A model generated the notes under the pieces. It was not told the DNA's origin. It saw only the letters and a program-made list of their open reading frames with translations, and made no database searches. This document shows positions 26,334 through 33,253 of a DNA stretch of 64,000 nucleotides, piece after piece. Within the stretch, counting starts at the first letter, position 1. The number at the start of each line of letters is the position of its first letter. The DNA comes from Enterobacter sp. R4-368 (lineage in GTDB: Bacteria; Pseudomonadota; Gammaproteobacteria; Enterobacterales; Enterobacteriaceae), in the NCBI RefSeq assembly GCF_000410515.1, contig NC_021500.1, forward strand, positions 4,402,001-4,466,000, read 5' to 3'. A program made the translations under genes and the position numbers.

Positions 26334-26360
26334 TTATCGGCGACTAAAGTGAAACCTTCA
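26334..26360 (-). promoter_or_regulatory. Sigma-28 (FliA) promoter of the chemoreceptor gene
   Basis: On the minus strand TGAAGGTT, then 11 bases, then GCCGATAA. The -10 is a perfect match to the FliA consensus, the -35 matches TAAAGTTT at 6 of 8, and the spacing is exactly the preferred 11. It ends about 40 bp before the start codon. Confidence 0.85.
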
Positions 26361-26728
26361 TAGCGAAATGAATAAAAAGAGAGGTGAGTTTTACTTTTTC
26401 ATTAGCTTGGTAAGTGTTCGGGAAAATAACCTTTAAATACAAGCGCTAAATTTTTAATGAAATGGCTAAAAGTATTATCTATATAATATATTCAAAGCGT
26501 GTTGTTATTGAGTGAATAATATATTCTGTATTTTTACCACTATTTAACGCGAGAGTTTAGTAAAACTGAAATAATGTGTAGCACAAGAAAAAGTTTATCA
26601 ACGGAATTATTAGAAAAGGATATTTATGAGTGAATATTTTTCTCGGCCTGGCTGGGTAAGGCAGCCTGTAACGTCAATAACGCGTCGACTGCCTGCGTTG
26701 TACTTGAGGCGCTGATATGCTGGTGAAC
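26361..26728. other. AT-rich spacer between chemoreceptor and DUF1349 gene
   Basis: The stretch 26380-26640 is visibly AT-rich compared with the flanking genes and shows no repeat or RNA gene I can name. The only coding candidate is the 29-codon frame at 26626-26715. The change in composition marks the left side of the accessory region. Confidence 0.5.
26626..26715 (+). CDS. Possible 29-residue peptide
   Basis: The frame MSEYFSRPGWVRQPVTSI... ends at TGA 26715. It is preceded by GAAAAGGA seven bases before the ATG, which is a good ribosome-binding site. It is Arg-rich and not hydrophobic. No family is recognisable and chance is a real possibility. Confidence 0.25.
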   Translation: MSEYFSRPGWVRQPVTSITRRLPALYLRR

Positions 26729-27301
26729 CTAGCTCAGATCGTGGAGATCTTTTTCCAGCAGCGGCGTGAACGCCATTTCAGAAAAGACGACTTCCAGACC
26801 GCTGCGTTCCGGTGTGCAGCACATCATGCCAACCGCGCAACGCGAGTGGGGAAAATGGCACAGCCGCAGCAGCGGCCAGATGTGACCATCGGTGGAGTAT
26901 TGCAGCCGTAGCGCGTCGCCTTTGCGGCTCAGGCGCAGCCAGAAATTGCCCGCGTCGCCGGGGAAAATACCGGTCGCCCAGTCTGAATAACCCTGCGTCA
27001 GCACGCTGCCGATGGCGGGCGCGCCATCGTTAAACTCAATCCCGGCTTTTAGCCAGTTCTGTTCGTCGGCGACCAACAACACGCCCGCCTGGTCATACAG
27101 CTCGGAAAAACGCGCCTGAATCCGTACCTGAAAGGTGAAATCACCCGTCACATCGCGCACAAAACCGTGGCCGCTGAAGCGCTCAAACCCGTACCAGGTT
27201 TTGCGCCAGAAATCGGTGCTGCCATCCGTGACCACTTCCATTTTGCCCTGCGTTTCACGCCACTGCTGCGGTTCGTTAATCCAGTAAAAATCACCCGTCA
27301 T
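26729..27301 (-). CDS. DUF1349 family protein (concanavalin-like fold)
   Basis: A 190-residue protein with the DUF1349 pattern: WRKTWYGFERFSGHGF, FTFQVRIQARFSELYDQAGVLL, NWLKAGIEFNDG and FWLRLSRKGDALRLQYSTDG. The fold is a beta-sandwich related to concanavalin lectins/glucanases. AAGGAG six bases before the ATG sets the start at 27301. There is no signal peptide. The cellular role of this family is not established. Confidence 0.8.
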   Translation of the reverse strand: MTGDFYWINEPQQWRETQGKMEVVTDGSTDFWRKTWYGFERFSGHGFVRDVTGDFTFQVRIQARFSELYDQAGVLLVADEQNWLKAGIEFNDGAPAIGSVLTQGYSDWATGIFPGDAGNFWLRLSRKGDALRLQYSTDGHIWPLLRLCHFPHSRCAVGMMCCTPERSGLEVVFSEMAFTPLLEKDLHDLS

Positions 27302-27518
27302 GTTTCGCTCCTTTATCTGTGCTGGCGGCTTAAAGAGTGTCGCCGGTGGCGTGGGAGATTGCCAGTGCGGGGCGTGGTCTATTACGCAGGGATCACAAAT
27401 GTTTGGCGACAAAAAGACGCGGCGGGGGGTCATGAGGTAGCGTTAACAGGTAGCAAGTGTTGCGATGCTAAAGAGACAGGAAGAAGCCGTTTCGAAAGTG
27501 TGAAAAGGAGTGTGGCAA

Positions 27519-27746
27519 ATGACAACTGTCTATGCGCAAGAGTACCGACACGTTATCACGGCGCTTAAAAAAGCTCGCAAAACACGGGGGATCACGCAGG
27601 CGCAACTTGCCGAAGCGCCTGGTCGCCCACAATCCTTTATCGCCAAAATCGAGCAAGGTGAGAGAAGGCTGGATGTGGTGGAATTTGTCCACCTGGCAAG
27701 ACTGGTAGGGCTGGAGCCAGAGGAGATAGTGAAGGGTATAGGGTAA
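27519..27746 (+). CDS. XRE-family helix-turn-helix regulator
   Basis: A 75-residue single-domain protein with the Cro/C1 helix-turn-helix: RKTRGITQAQLAEAPGRPQS, then FIAKIEQGERRLDVVEFVHLARLVGL. AAAGGAG lies nine bases before ATG 27519; a GTG at 27510 is too close to it. It stands alone between the DUF1349 gene and the toxin-antitoxin pair and converges on the latter. It may regulate neighbouring accessory genes, but no operator is obvious. Confidence 0.85.
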   Translation: MTTVYAQEYRHVITALKKARKTRGITQAQLAEAPGRPQSFIAKIEQGERRLDVVEFVHLARLVGLEPEEIVKGIG

Positions 27747-27767
27747 TTCGCTATGGCTGGAGAGCGT

Positions 27768-28289
27768 TCACTCTTCAAACAGGCGCTCAATAGATTTTGT
27801 CGGATAGAACAGCGAATGCTGATTACCATCGGCTAACGGAATGAAGCCCAGTTTTTCATAAAAATTTTTGGCACTGTCCGTGAGAGCCTCGACAAATAAT
27901 CCATGGACACCGACAGCAAGTGAGGCGTTGTAAACCACGTGCATGGCATGTGCGACCAGCATTTCTCCCCAGCCGTTTCCCTGGAGTGATTTATCGATAG
28001 CCAGACGACCCAACATCACGCACGGAACAGTGCGGTAAGGCACTTTTTTTTGCTGCGTTTTGGTTGGCAGTTGCTCTTTCTCGAAACTCCCGCCCGACAA
28101 TGTGTAATAACCAAAAACGCGCGGCCTGGAAGCTGTTGTTTGCAGGATATAGGCGCGTAAAATTTTTCCGTCATGCTGGCGCTTGAGATGCTGGGTTAAA
28201 AAGGTATTGAGCGAGATCTCACCACAATCAAAACCACCCGTTTCATACTCTGTCTCTCCTGAGAACATCTCAATGGTCAGCTTGTCCAC
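27768..28289 (-). CDS. GNAT acetyltransferase toxin (TacT/AtaT-like)
   Basis: A 173-residue GNAT-fold protein. Visible features are the opening FDCGEISLNTFLTQHLKRQHD typical of TacT/AtaT toxins, the acetyl-CoA-binding loop LAIDKSLQGNGWGEMLVAHA, and the C-terminal FVEALTDSAKNFYEKLGFIP. Toxins of this group acetylate aminoacyl-tRNAs and stop translation. The start is GTG 28289 with GGGAG upstream, 3 bp behind the antitoxin stop. It forms a type II toxin-antitoxin operon with the DUF1778 gene. Confidence 0.88.
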   Translation of the reverse strand: MDKLTIEMFSGETEYETGGFDCGEISLNTFLTQHLKRQHDGKILRAYILQTTASRPRVFGYYTLSGGSFEKEQLPTKTQQKKVPYRTVPCVMLGRLAIDKSLQGNGWGEMLVAHAMHVVYNASLAVGVHGLFVEALTDSAKNFYEKLGFIPLADGNQHSLFYPTKSIERLFEE

Positions 28290-28292
28290 GAT

Positions 28293-28562
28293 TCACTCCC
28301 TGTTTTGCAGACGTTTTGCGGCGCGTTTAAGCTTGTCGTTCGGTGCGGGTGGGTTTTCGATAGCGTCCATCACCCGGTTCCATGACGCTTCATTCAGAAC
28401 CAGACGGCGATGCTGTTCAATGACTTCTGCGGCGCGTTCCGAGGCGCTGCTCACCAAAAATTGGGTGATCGTCTGGTTGGTCATTGCCGCCGCTTCTTCG
28501 ATCATTTTTTTATCCTCGTCGGTCAATCGCAGATCGATGCGCTGCTTTTTCAGTGCGGGCAT
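28293..28562 (-). CDS. DUF1778 ribbon-helix-helix antitoxin (TacA/AtaR-like)
   Basis: An 89-residue DUF1778 protein: an N-terminal ribbon-helix-helix DNA-binding half (KKQRIDLRLTDEDKKMIEEAA) and a C-terminal toxin-wrapping tail (VLNEASWNRVMDAIENPPAPN). GGGGAGAG precedes the ATG. It should neutralise the GNAT toxin and, with it, autorepress the operon at the palindrome 28618-28646. Confidence 0.9.
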   Translation of the reverse strand: MPALKKQRIDLRLTDEDKKMIEEAAAMTNQTITQFLVSSASERAAEVIEQHRRLVLNEASWNRVMDAIENPPAPNDKLKRAAKRLQNRE

Positions 28563-28617
28563 AGCGTTACTCTCCCCGGCAGCCTGCTTTATGCAGATCT
28601 ACCAATAATCTTGTCAG

Positions 28618-28646
28618 TTTATGTACGGATTAAATCCGTACATAAA
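28618..28646. promoter_or_regulatory. 29-bp palindromic operator of the toxin-antitoxin operon
   Basis: Two 14-base arms (28618-28631 and 28633-28646) are perfect inverted copies around a single central base; the core is ATGTACGGATT. It lies 56 bp upstream of the antitoxin start, where ribbon-helix-helix antitoxins of this type bind. Confidence 0.8.
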
Positions 28647-28720
28647 GATAAGATTGGACAGCGCGAATTGCAACGCAAAATGGGGGCTTATCGCAAGGCG
28701 TGGAAAATGAAAAACCGAGC

Positions 28721-28748
28721 AGGCTCCCAAAAGAGCTAACGGGAGCCT
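28721..28748 (-). terminator. Terminator of the 28756-29185 transcript
   Basis: AGGCTCCC/GGGAGCCT is a perfect 8-bp stem with a 12-base loop, 7 bp after the stop codon. On the minus strand GCTCGGTTTTTC follows. Confidence 0.65.
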
Positions 28749-28755
28749 TGTGGGG

Positions 28756-29073
28756 TTAGATCAGATACTCTTCTGCGTGGATTTTCCGTTCAGTGATTTG
28801 ATGAAGCTCCATCAGCGCAGGAAGAAGCGTAGCAGTGGTTTTTAATCCGTGACCTAACTGGCAGAGACTTTCGCGGGAAAACTCCAGCACGTCGCTGTCG
28901 GCGAAGGAGACGAAGGTTTTGCCCAAAAAGTGCAGACCGTGGCAAAGCCCGGCGATGTGATCTTCACAACCGTTTGCCAGTTGCAGCATCTCTTCTTCGC
29001 TCAGGTTTGAGGTGTCCAGTTTGCGAAAAATATCGCTCATTTCAGAAGAGAGAATATCGGTGTCAGGCAGCAT
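28756..29073 (-). CDS. Small helical protein of mobile-element type, unknown function
   Basis: A 105-residue acidic helical protein (MLPDTDILSSEMSDIFRKLD ...). A strong GGAGGTG lies four bases before ATG 29073. Its start lies inside the 40-residue frame upstream, so its translation is probably coupled to that leader. The body contains a Cys/His-containing segment (GCEDHIAGLCHGLHFLGK). I do not recognise the family; the arrangement resembles small accessory genes of P4-like or other integrated elements. Confidence 0.65.
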   Translation of the reverse strand: MLPDTDILSSEMSDIFRKLDTSNLSEEEMLQLANGCEDHIAGLCHGLHFLGKTFVSFADSDVLEFSRESLCQLGHGLKTTATLLPALMELHQITERKIHAEEYLI

Positions 29074-29185
29074 AGCGCACCTCCGGCAAAGCGGAGAAAC
29101 GAACAGCAGAAAGACAAACAAAAGCGTTAATTGAGAAGGGGTTGGGCTTTGAATACCCATGCGTGATACCATTGGCAACAGCCAT
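29063..29185 (-). CDS. 40-residue leader/overlapping small protein
   Basis: The frame runs from ATG 29185 (MAVANGITHGYSKPNPFS...) to TGA 29063 and is preceded by TGGAGGT five bases upstream. It covers the ribosome-binding site of the next gene and overlaps its start by 11 bp, a coupling arrangement. The C-terminus (RFSALPEVRYAA) is of the kind seen in short phage-satellite proteins, but I cannot name it. Confidence 0.5.
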   Translation of the reverse strand: MAVANGITHGYSKPNPFSINAFVCLSAVRFSALPEVRYAA

Positions 29186-29267
29186 ACATTACCTCCAGTA
29201 ATGATGTGGTTAGACGCCTCGACAGTGTTCCCGCACTTCGGGGCGTTGCTTTAGAAATTCACTACGT

Positions 29268-29286
29268 TGGTGTACATTGAACACCA
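29268..29286. promoter_or_regulatory. Inverted repeat upstream of the ribbon-helix-helix gene
   Basis: TGGTGT-N7-ACACCA lies in the divergent region between the small-protein operon (start 29185) and the RHH gene (start 29316). Its position fits an operator for the RHH protein acting on one or both promoters. Confidence 0.4.
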
Positions 29287-29315
29287 GCATTTAAAATATA
29301 CAGGAGTGACAACCA

Positions 29316-29489
29316 ATGTCAACCAAAGAAAACCAAAAAGAAAGATACGTGGTGCAACTCCGTCTGGATGCTGATTTGTCAGAGAGGCTGGCAATTGCGA
29401 TGAAAGAAGACGGCGATGACAACAAAGCCGGGTGGATCAAGCGGCTACTGCGTAGGGAATTGGATAAACGGAAAATTTCTTCTAAATAA
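29316..29489 (+). CDS. Ribbon-helix-helix (Arc/CopG-like) small DNA-binding protein
   Basis: A 57-residue protein with an RHH layout: a beta-strand (RYVVQLRLDADL), helix A (SERLAIAMKEDG) and helix B (NKAGWIKRLLRRELDKR). AGGAG lies about nine bases before the ATG. It is divergent from the 28756-29185 pair and is probably a local repressor. A bidirectional terminator separates it from the convergent ATPase gene. Confidence 0.75.
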   Translation: MSTKENQKERYVVQLRLDADLSERLAIAMKEDGDDNKAGWIKRLLRRELDKRKISSK

Positions 29490-29557
29490 AATCAAGAGAA
29501 ATAAAAAGGAACATCCGGTGCAATATATAACTCGCATTATTTAGGGGTATTTGAAGC

Positions 29558-29583
29558 AAGAACCTCAATCTAATGAGGTTCTT
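29558..29583. terminator. Bidirectional terminator between RHH and ATPase genes
   Basis: AAGAACCTCA and TGAGGTTCTT form a perfect 10-bp stem with a 6-base loop, between convergent genes ending at 29489 and 29601. GTTCTTTAT follows on the plus strand. Confidence 0.7.
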
Positions 29584-29600
29584 GTTCTTTATCTGATTGG

Positions 29601-31091
29601 TTAGATATTTTGGTTTGGCCGACTTTCAAGAAGTTGTAATCTATATTTTAAAGCGTGATGAGTTCGAAATTCTCTTTCGATGTTTAGTTTCAATTCGGGC
29701 GTGCTGCATACATATTCCCACCGCCCCTGTTTTTTCTGTCCAATGATTGAATTATTGAAAAGAAAATAAAGATGTTCTTGTGCCTTTGAGGGGGAGTTAC
29801 AAGAGAAAATTGAGCTATGCTTATTAACAAAATCGTCGTAGGTAAATGACTCTACTTGAATAAGTTGTAATACGCTGAGAAGATCGTCTATCTCAGGGAA
29901 TTGATTTGACCACTCATCAATCAACTCATTATATACACTTGCAGAAGCGTCATGATCAGCATCATACAATTCAGGTGTGGTATATAGTCCACTACTATTA
30001 GTACGATGGTTTTCTCTTACTTTGTTTAAATAAACTATTACATCTCTTGGTCTAAAAAAGGAGCGTCTTGTGACATATTTGAATACCGGCGTTCCTTGTC
30101 TGACAAACTTAGCTTCAAATAAGCATGAGGTTTTTTGACCTGAGCTTTCTCCTAAATCAAAATTTTTAGGTGCATATTTTTTTATTCTTTCATAGAACAT
30201 TTCATCGAGGCTATCATTATCCCATGAAATAGTTACTGAACGGTCTTGAAGTAACTTATTTTTATCGTTAAATTTCAATGAATTATATATATCGGAGCGT
30301 AAAAAAGTTATTATCTTGAGGTTTTTATTTACTTTGAAATCTTGGGAAATATTCCTGCAAACATTGAGTAGGTTAATTAATACTTTACTATATTCCTCAA
30401 TTTCACCCGATAACCAGTTCTCGTCAAGTTGATCCAGTGCAATTATGATTTTATGTTGACCGGAATTATTTTGAAAGATAGTTTCAAAATATGAAAGCAA
30501 GGAGAACGCATTGGAGCGAAGTTTTTGTTTTAGCTGTGCATTTTCAGGAATGTCTTCAAAAGAAATTTCTCCCATATCTAAATCTATTTCATCTGTATCT
30601 ACGCCAGGACCTTTGATTTTACTAATTCTTATAATTTTGGAAATTATAACTTCAGTGAGTGTGGGGTCTGGGTTTCCATATACTTCATTGAGATATTTTA
30701 GAGCCCATTTTAATTCTTTGTTTAAGGGTTCGTTCTTTGTTTGTTTTATCTCAATTAGTTTTGCTAAGGCTTTAATATAAAAAAGGTATTTCCAACTTTT
30801 CTGATACGCAGATAATTCGCCAGCCAAGCTTTCTTTATAAAGGTTATGAGCAGGCCAAGGGTAATCATTAAAGTTAATGCAAATAGTATTGTAATTGTTA
30901 AGTTTGGTGGGTTGGCTGTTTTTCAAATATTCATATATTGCTGTTTTGCCAACTCCTTTTCTACCTAAAACTAACCACGAGGTTCCATTTATAATTTTGT
31001 CAACTTCTGGTCGCTGAAGAAAATAACTTTGTAGATGAGTGTCAGATTCTGCTGATACTTGAAATTCGGGTAACCATTGTTTTACGTCCAT
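29601..31091 (-). CDS. P-loop ATPase of the Sll1717 type, possible defence gene
   Basis: A 496-residue soluble protein. Walker A GRKGVGKTA is at residues 43-51, Walker B IIIALDQLDENW at about 215-227, followed by a sensor-like ITFLRSDIY and a conserved FFRPRDVIVYLNKV. This is the layout of Sll1717-family ATPases of the STAND/AAA superfamily. The C-terminal 100 residues look like winged-helix repeats. The gene is strikingly AT-rich, unlike everything around it, which points to horizontal acquisition. It stands as a single gene flanked by terminator hairpins. The family occurs in defence islands, but the substrate is unknown and no partner effector is adjacent. Confidence 0.75.
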   Translation of the reverse strand: MDVKQWLPEFQVSAESDTHLQSYFLQRPEVDKIINGTSWLVLGRKGVGKTAIYEYLKNSQPTKLNNYNTICINFNDYPWPAHNLYKESLAGELSAYQKSWKYLFYIKALAKLIEIKQTKNEPLNKELKWALKYLNEVYGNPDPTLTEVIISKIIRISKIKGPGVDTDEIDLDMGEISFEDIPENAQLKQKLRSNAFSLLSYFETIFQNNSGQHKIIIALDQLDENWLSGEIEEYSKVLINLLNVCRNISQDFKVNKNLKIITFLRSDIYNSLKFNDKNKLLQDRSVTISWDNDSLDEMFYERIKKYAPKNFDLGESSGQKTSCLFEAKFVRQGTPVFKYVTRRSFFRPRDVIVYLNKVRENHRTNSSGLYTTPELYDADHDASASVYNELIDEWSNQFPEIDDLLSVLQLIQVESFTYDDFVNKHSSIFSCNSPSKAQEHLYFLFNNSIIGQKKQGRWEYVCSTPELKLNIEREFRTHHALKYRLQLLESRPNQNI

Positions 31092-31263
31092 ACGATAACT
31101 CCACCAAAGTAAACTATATATTTCTACATGTAAACTTTAACAGAAAACCCTGTACTTACAAATAGTTAAAATTATGTATTTATCCAATTAAAAATTAAGT
31201 GCCTATAAGCGTTAAATAATAATCGAAGTATAATATATGATATTTAATCTATGCCAATGACTT

Positions 31264-31290
31264 AACCCAACCGGTAGGTTGGGTTTTATA
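31264..31290. terminator. Hairpin between mtnD and the ATPase gene
   Basis: AACCCAACC-GGTA-GGTTGGGTT, a perfect 9-bp stem, followed on the plus strand by TTATATTA. It ends 13 bp from the mtnD stop, so it may close the mtn transcript on the minus strand although the U-run is on the plus side. Confidence 0.55.
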
Positions 31291-31297
31291 TTACTTA

Positions 31298-31840
31298 CTA
31301 CCCCAACCGCGGATACCCATCCGCAATTTCACTGCCGGTAAACTGCGCGATCCACCCCTCTGGATTATCAAAAATCCGGATGGCGGTGAAGTTCGGCTCT
31401 GAGCCCATATCAAACCAGTGCGGGGTTCCGGCGGGAACGGAGATCAGGTCGTTTTTCTCGCACAGCACCTGGTAAACGTCACTGCCGATGTGCAGGCAAA
31501 ACAAGCCCGCGCCTTCCACAAAGAAGCGCACTTCATCTTCGCCGTGCGTATGTTCATTGAGGAACTTGGCGCGCATCGCCTCTTTCTGTGGGTTATCGGC
31601 GCGCAGGCTGATCACATCCCAGCTCTGATAACCTTTCTCGGCCACCAATTTGTCGATGGCGTGCTGGTAAGCGGTGATCACCGTTTCCGGTGTCGGGTTT
31701 GCGCCGAGATCGCGGTCGGCCTGCCAGCGTTCAAAACGCACACCTTTGGCGTTCAGTTTTTGCTGGATCTCTGTGGCGTCGGTGCTGTGCCACACCGGCG
31801 TGCTGGCATCGGTATCGGTGTAAATCGTCAGTGCGCTCAT
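31298..31840 (-). CDS. mtnD: Acireductone dioxygenase (methionine salvage)
   Basis: A 180-residue cupin enzyme. The metal-binding motif [15 protein letters not shown] (two His and the Glu) and the later GTPHWFDMG (third His) are intact. It oxidises acireductone to 4-methylthio-2-oxobutanoate and formate when Fe-bound. It is the last gene of mtnB-mtnC-mtnD and overlaps mtnC by ATGA. Confidence 0.95.
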   Translation of the reverse strand: MSALTIYTDTDASTPVWHSTDATEIQQKLNAKGVRFERWQADRDLGANPTPETVITAYQHAIDKLVAEKGYQSWDVISLRADNPQKEAMRAKFLNEHTHGEDEVRFFVEGAGLFCLHIGSDVYQVLCEKNDLISVPAGTPHWFDMGSEPNFTAIRIFDNPEGWIAQFTGSEIADGYPRLG

Positions 31841-32526
31841 GAAGGGATCTGCTCCGGCTTAATGTTGCTGAAAGAGGGAACCTGGTAATGATGGCTGGCT
31901 GCGTCATCATCGCCGCGAATCAGTTGCGTGGTGCGAAAACCTGCCGCTTCGGCGGCGTCCAGCTCCTGGTGAATATCGGAGAGGAACAAAATGGACGCGG
32001 TCGGCAGCCCAATCTGCGCAGCAATATTGCGGTACGACTGCACATCGCGTTTCGCGCCAACCAGCGTGTCGAAATACCCGCTGAACAGAGGAGTAATATC
32101 ACCTTCGTCGCTGTAGCCAAATAACAGTTTTTGCGCCGCCACCGAGCCAGAGGAATATACATACAGATCAATACCCTGCGCTTTCCATTTCTCAAGCTGG
32201 GGCAACACGTCCGGGTAAAGATGGCCTTTGAAATCTCCGTTCACATAACCGTCGCGCCAGATAATGCCCTGCAACGCTTTCAGCGCCGTTGATTTGCGAT
32301 CTTCATCCATAAAAGCAAACAGCACGTCAATCAGTTCGGCGGTGCTGGCTTGTGGCCGGGCGATCTCTTCCCGCAGATTATCCAGGATCGTACTCACCGG
32401 TTCGTTGTACTGCTCGGCTGTGACAATCGCTGCCAGGCGCTCGCGGGCGTAAGGGAACAGGACGTTGTGCACAAAGCGGATATCACTGGTGGTGCCTTCA
32501 ATATCAGTAACGATAGCGCGGATCAT
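31837..32526 (-). CDS. mtnC: Enolase-phosphatase E1 (methionine salvage)
   Basis: A 229-residue HAD-family bifunctional enzyme with motif I ([12 protein letters not shown]), motif II ([15 protein letters not shown]) and motif III (K in [19 protein letters not shown]). It converts 2,3-diketo-5-methylthiopentyl-1-phosphate to acireductone. The start at 32526 has GGAG upstream; it overlaps mtnB and mtnD by 4 bp each. Confidence 0.95.
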   Translation of the reverse strand: MIRAIVTDIEGTTSDIRFVHNVLFPYARERLAAIVTAEQYNEPVSTILDNLREEIARPQASTAELIDVLFAFMDEDRKSTALKALQGIIWRDGYVNGDFKGHLYPDVLPQLEKWKAQGIDLYVYSSGSVAAQKLLFGYSDEGDITPLFSGYFDTLVGAKRDVQSYRNIAAQIGLPTASILFLSDIHQELDAAEAAGFRTTQLIRGDDDAASHHYQVPSFSNIKPEQIPS

Positions 32527-33137
32527 GGTCTCTCCAGCAGGCGACGCTGCATTTCGCATTCAAATAAAAACTCCAGCCCTTCCAGGTGGCGGCGGGCTTC
32601 GGCGACATCGCGCCCCCAGCAGGTTAGCCCGTGGCCACGCAGCAGAAAACCATAGCGCAGCGGATGGGTCTGCGCATACTCGGCGATGCGAGCCGCCAGC
32701 GCGTCGATATCCTGGTCGTTGTCGAAAATGGCCACCGGCACGGTGTCCAGGTGCGTGGTCTGGCCGCTCAGGGATTTTTGCATCTCAAAACCGTTCAGCA
32801 GCAGGGCAGGGGATTTCTCCACCCGAGACAGCACCGTCGCGTTCACAGTGTGTACGTGCAGCACTGCGTTGGCCTGCGGGTAGAGGCGGTAAATCAAGGT
32901 GTGCAGGCCAGTTTCCGCCGAGGGTTTACGACCGGAAGGGGCATGGTTATCGGCAATCGACACCTGCAAAAAATCCGCCGTGGTCAGGCTGCCTTTGTCT
33001 TTGCCGGATTCGCTCAGCCAGCACCAGTCGGCGTCCTGGCGTACGGACATATTCCCGCCGGTAGCGGGTGCCCAGCCTTTTGCGCCTATCCAGTGGCAGG
33101 CGGCAACGAGTTGTTGGAGTTGCAGGTTGTCTGTCAT
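32523..33137 (-). CDS. mtnB: Methylthioribulose-1-phosphate dehydratase (methionine salvage)
   Basis: A 204-residue class II aldolase/epimerase-family zinc enzyme. The motifs [25 protein letters not shown] (two zinc His) and [12 protein letters not shown] (third His) are present. The start is taken as ATG 33137, just behind AGGAAGG; a GTG one codon earlier is too close. It is first in the mtnB-mtnC-mtnD operon, and a MetJ box lies 34 bp upstream. Confidence 0.95.
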   Translation of the reverse strand: MTDNLQLQQLVAACHWIGAKGWAPATGGNMSVRQDADWCWLSESGKDKGSLTTADFLQVSIADNHAPSGRKPSAETGLHTLIYRLYPQANAVLHVHTVNATVLSRVEKSPALLLNGFEMQKSLSGQTTHLDTVPVAIFDNDQDIDALAARIAEYAQTHPLRYGFLLRGHGLTCWGRDVAEARRHLEGLEFLFECEMQRRLLERP

Positions 33138-33170
33138 CACCCTTCCTTATAAGGAATATTGTTATCGTAT

Positions 33171-33186
33171 AGACGTCTAAGCGTCT
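33171..33186. promoter_or_regulatory. MetJ box between mtnB and mtnE
   Basis: AGACGTCTAAGCGTCT consists of two tandem 8-bp met boxes (consensus AGACGTCT), the first perfect and the second 6 of 8. It lies between the divergent starts at 33137 and 33254 and can repress both salvage transcripts when S-adenosylmethionine is abundant. Confidence 0.85.
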
Positions 33187-33253
33187 TGATTGCCAAATAC
33201 TAGCATCGTGTTATAGTGGCGGCAACACGCGTATCACAGGCAGGCAGCTAATA

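Noticed and set aside
28649..28739. Open stretch on the plus strand ending GQRELQRKMGAYRKAWKMKN... that looks like the end of a basic protein
   Set aside because: It begins inside the toxin-antitoxin operator region, has no ribosome-binding site and no recognisable family. It may be a gene remnant but the evidence is too thin.
29186..29315. Phage attachment site or tRNA end bordering the accessory segment
   Set aside because: No tRNA, integrase or repeated core sequence was found near the segment borders.
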